Shown here: positions 62,694 to 64,000 of the stretch, one piece after another
Position numbering within the stretch: position 1 is the first letter of the stretch
Layout of the letters: every line of letters starts with the position of its first letter
Assembly (NCBI RefSeq): GCF_021352225.1
Contig: NZ_JAAUVI010000005.1
Location: forward strand, 124,001-188,000
Direction: 5' to 3'
DNA: 64,000 bases
From: Methylobacterium sp. C25
GTDB lineage: Bacteria > Pseudomonadota > Alphaproteobacteria > Rhizobiales > Beijerinckiaceae
Made by a program: the position numbers and the translations under genes
The notes under the pieces: generated by a model
What the model saw: only the letters and a program-made list of their open reading frames with translations
Databases searched by the model: none
Told to the model about the DNA's origin: nothing

Positions 62694-64000
62694 GGCAAGT
62701 CGAGAGGACGGCTGACCTCAGGCACCTCGCAGCCGGTGGTGCAGCAGCGCCCGGGCTGTTTCGACACCCGCCTCCCCTCGTCGAGGACACCACGGTCCAA
62801 CAGCGTCTCGACCAGCTCGACCTTCTCCATCACCGGATAGTTGCGCCAGATCTCGCGCTTCATCGCTTCCGGTGAGCCGCCGCCATGGAGCGAGATCACC
62901 GAGTACCAGCCGGCTTGATGCGATACGGTGAGGTCCTCGATCAGCCGCGACACCTCGAGCCGTTGTTCAGCCGAGATGTCGGGCCGGCCCATCAGTACCT
63001 CTGACAACGAAGCCTGCGTCTCCGGGTTGTGGTCCTCGTCCGGGCCTGGCAGCGCCACGATCAGGCCGCCCGAGACGTGATGGGCCAGCTTGTGCATGTC
63101 GTAGATCTTGGTCGCCAGCAGCAGCTTGCCGATGTTCGAGAACACGGCGTCCGGCATCACCGAGCCAGCCGAATCCTTCACGCAATAGACCGACGAGGCG
63201 ACGCCGCAGGCGAAAAAGCCCTCGGTTATTGTGATGAGCTCGACCATCGCGTCGCGGATATGGCCGTGCCGGTCCGGATCGAGTCCGTTCGCTTCGATCA
63301 TCAGCGCGCCCGCCCCGATGAGCAGATCGCCGAAGCCGGCTCGAGCGCCGATGCAGGAATGGCGGTGATGGGTGGCGTAGCTGGTCGTCAGGAACCCGCC
63401 CTCCTCCGTCTCGCCCGCGAGGAAAATGCGGTCGTGCGGAACGAAAACGTCGTCGAAGATCACGACACCCGTCGACTGACCGTACTTGCCCGAGAATTTT
63501 GCTGCCGCCTCGCCGGGGCGCCCCGCCGGGCGCGCCACGATGGTGATACCGGGCGCATCGATCGGCACGGCACAGCAGACAGCGAAATCGGCATCCTCCC
63601 GCGTATGCGTGCGGCAGGGCATCACCAGAAATTCGTGCATGTAAGGGGCGCCGGTGACGATCGCCTTGGTGCCGCGGATGACGATGCCGTCCGGTCGTCG
63701 CTCCTTGATGTGCACGTAGACGTCGCGATTGGCCTGCTGGCCCGGTCGCTTCGAGCGGTCGCCCTTCGCGTCGGTCATGGCGACGCCGAGGGTCAGATCC
63801 CTATCCTGGACGTCGTGAAGATAGGCGAGGAAGCGCTGGTGATAGTCGGTGCCGCGCGCCTCGTCGGTCCGTTTCGTTGCCTGGAAAAGCCCGTTGAGGG
63901 CATCGTGCGAGAGGTAGCGCTGTGCGCAGCCAGCCACCTTGCAAACCAGCCGAACCGCTTCGAGCTTGTGGAGCAGGTCGGTCGACGTCTCGTCGATGTG
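62639..64000 (-). CDS. 4-hydroxyphenylacetate 3-hydroxylase / 4-hydroxybutyryl-CoA dehydratase family protein (5' end outside window)
   Basis: FAD-binding acyl-CoA-dehydrogenase-like protein; about 453 residues visible, N-terminus beyond the right edge. Seen: [58 protein letters not shown] and [18 protein letters not shown]; the C-terminal part ([20 protein letters not shown]) resembles 4-hydroxybutyryl-CoA dehydratase more than HpaB. In my recollection that enzyme binds 4Fe-4S through HxxxxxxC; here that place reads HRHSCIGA, without the final Cys. Substrate is uncertain. Its 3' end overlaps recR's 3' end by 55 bp. Confidence 0.8.
   Translation of the reverse strand, partial: HIDETSTDLLHKLEAVRLVCKVAGCAQRYLSHDALNGLFQATKRTDEARGTDYHQRFLAYLHDVQDRDLTLGVAMTDAKGDRSKRPGQQANRDVYVHIKERRPDGIVIRGTKAIVTGAPYMHEFLVMPCRTHTREDADFAVCCAVPIDAPGITIVARPAGRPGEAAAKFSGKYGQSTGVVIFDDVFVPHDRIFLAGETEEGGFLTTSYATHHRHSCIGARAGFGDLLIGAGALMIEANGLDPDRHGHIRDAMVELITITEGFFACGVASSVYCVKDSAGSVMPDAVFSNIGKLLLATKIYDMHKLAHHVSGGLIVALPGPDEDHNPETQASLSEVLMGRPDISAEQRLEVSRLIEDLTVSHQAGWYSVISLHGGGSPEAMKREIWRNYPVMEKVELVETLLDRGVLDEGRRVSKQPGRCCTTGCEVPEVSRPLDLPQNAERLRIAAESVPSSR

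Overview
The window reads as a chromosome segment of a high-GC alphaproteobacterium of the Rhizobiales, most likely a Methylobacterium/Methylorubrum relative. Supporting signs are a DUF6894 protein, a sorbosone-dehydrogenase-like PQQ-type propeller, ExoF/ExoP/ExoY-style exopolysaccharide genes, ATP-dependent PEP carboxykinase, a DnaX with a degenerate zinc site as is common in Rhizobiales, and the ffs-dnaX-ybaB order. The genus is an inference from gene content, not from a marker comparison.

Layout. 0-5.3 kb: an aldehyde dehydrogenase (cut by the left edge) divergent from an HxlR regulator, then a second HxlR regulator heading an emrA-emrB-like drug efflux operon; both regulators have clear operator-like palindromes. 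5.3-17.6 kb: mixed housekeeping and small genes (cytochrome P450, DUF1810, collagen-like secreted protein, DUF6894, several small membrane or secreted proteins, ratA/coq10-like plus lipA, SleB hydrolase, sorbosone dehydrogenase-like protein, MarC). It ends at tRNA-Ser(CGA). 17.6-44.8 kb: a large Wzx/Wzy-type exopolysaccharide locus directly behind that tRNA. It holds the initiating sugar transferase (ExoY-like), ExoF-like and ExoP-like export/co-polymerase, a flippase, a polymerase candidate, seven glycosyltransferases, two methyltransferases, an acyltransferase, two GH16 glycanases (one with two tandem carbohydrate-binding modules), a split HAD/phosphoribosyltransferase-like pair, a LuxR-type response regulator and a tyrosine/dual-specificity phosphatase. 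44.8-48.9 kb: a TRAP transporter operon (P-Q-M) divergent from a GntR regulator. 48.9-54.7 kb: comM/yifB, small secreted proteins, SRP RNA, dnaX, DUF2478, ybaB. 54.7-60 kb: a compact double-glycine peptide export locus. It has a C39-peptidase ABC transporter (PCAT), an HlyD-type adaptor and, divergently, two short genes encoding Gly/Val-rich peptides with almost identical GG-type leaders. 60-64 kb: pckA, recR, and an HpaB/4-hydroxybutyryl-CoA dehydratase-family gene cut by the right edge.

Most interesting: the putative class-II-bacteriocin-like or secreted-peptide system at 54.7-60 kb, which (with pckA) lies between ybaB and recR, genes that normally adjoin; a hairpin at 16975-17010 that hides the Shine-Dalgarno of a small exported protein; the two operator arrangements of the HxlR genes; and the EPS locus with its own glycanases, a response regulator lacking one acidic-pocket residue, and a phosphatase. 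No IS element, CRISPR array or prophage was recognised.
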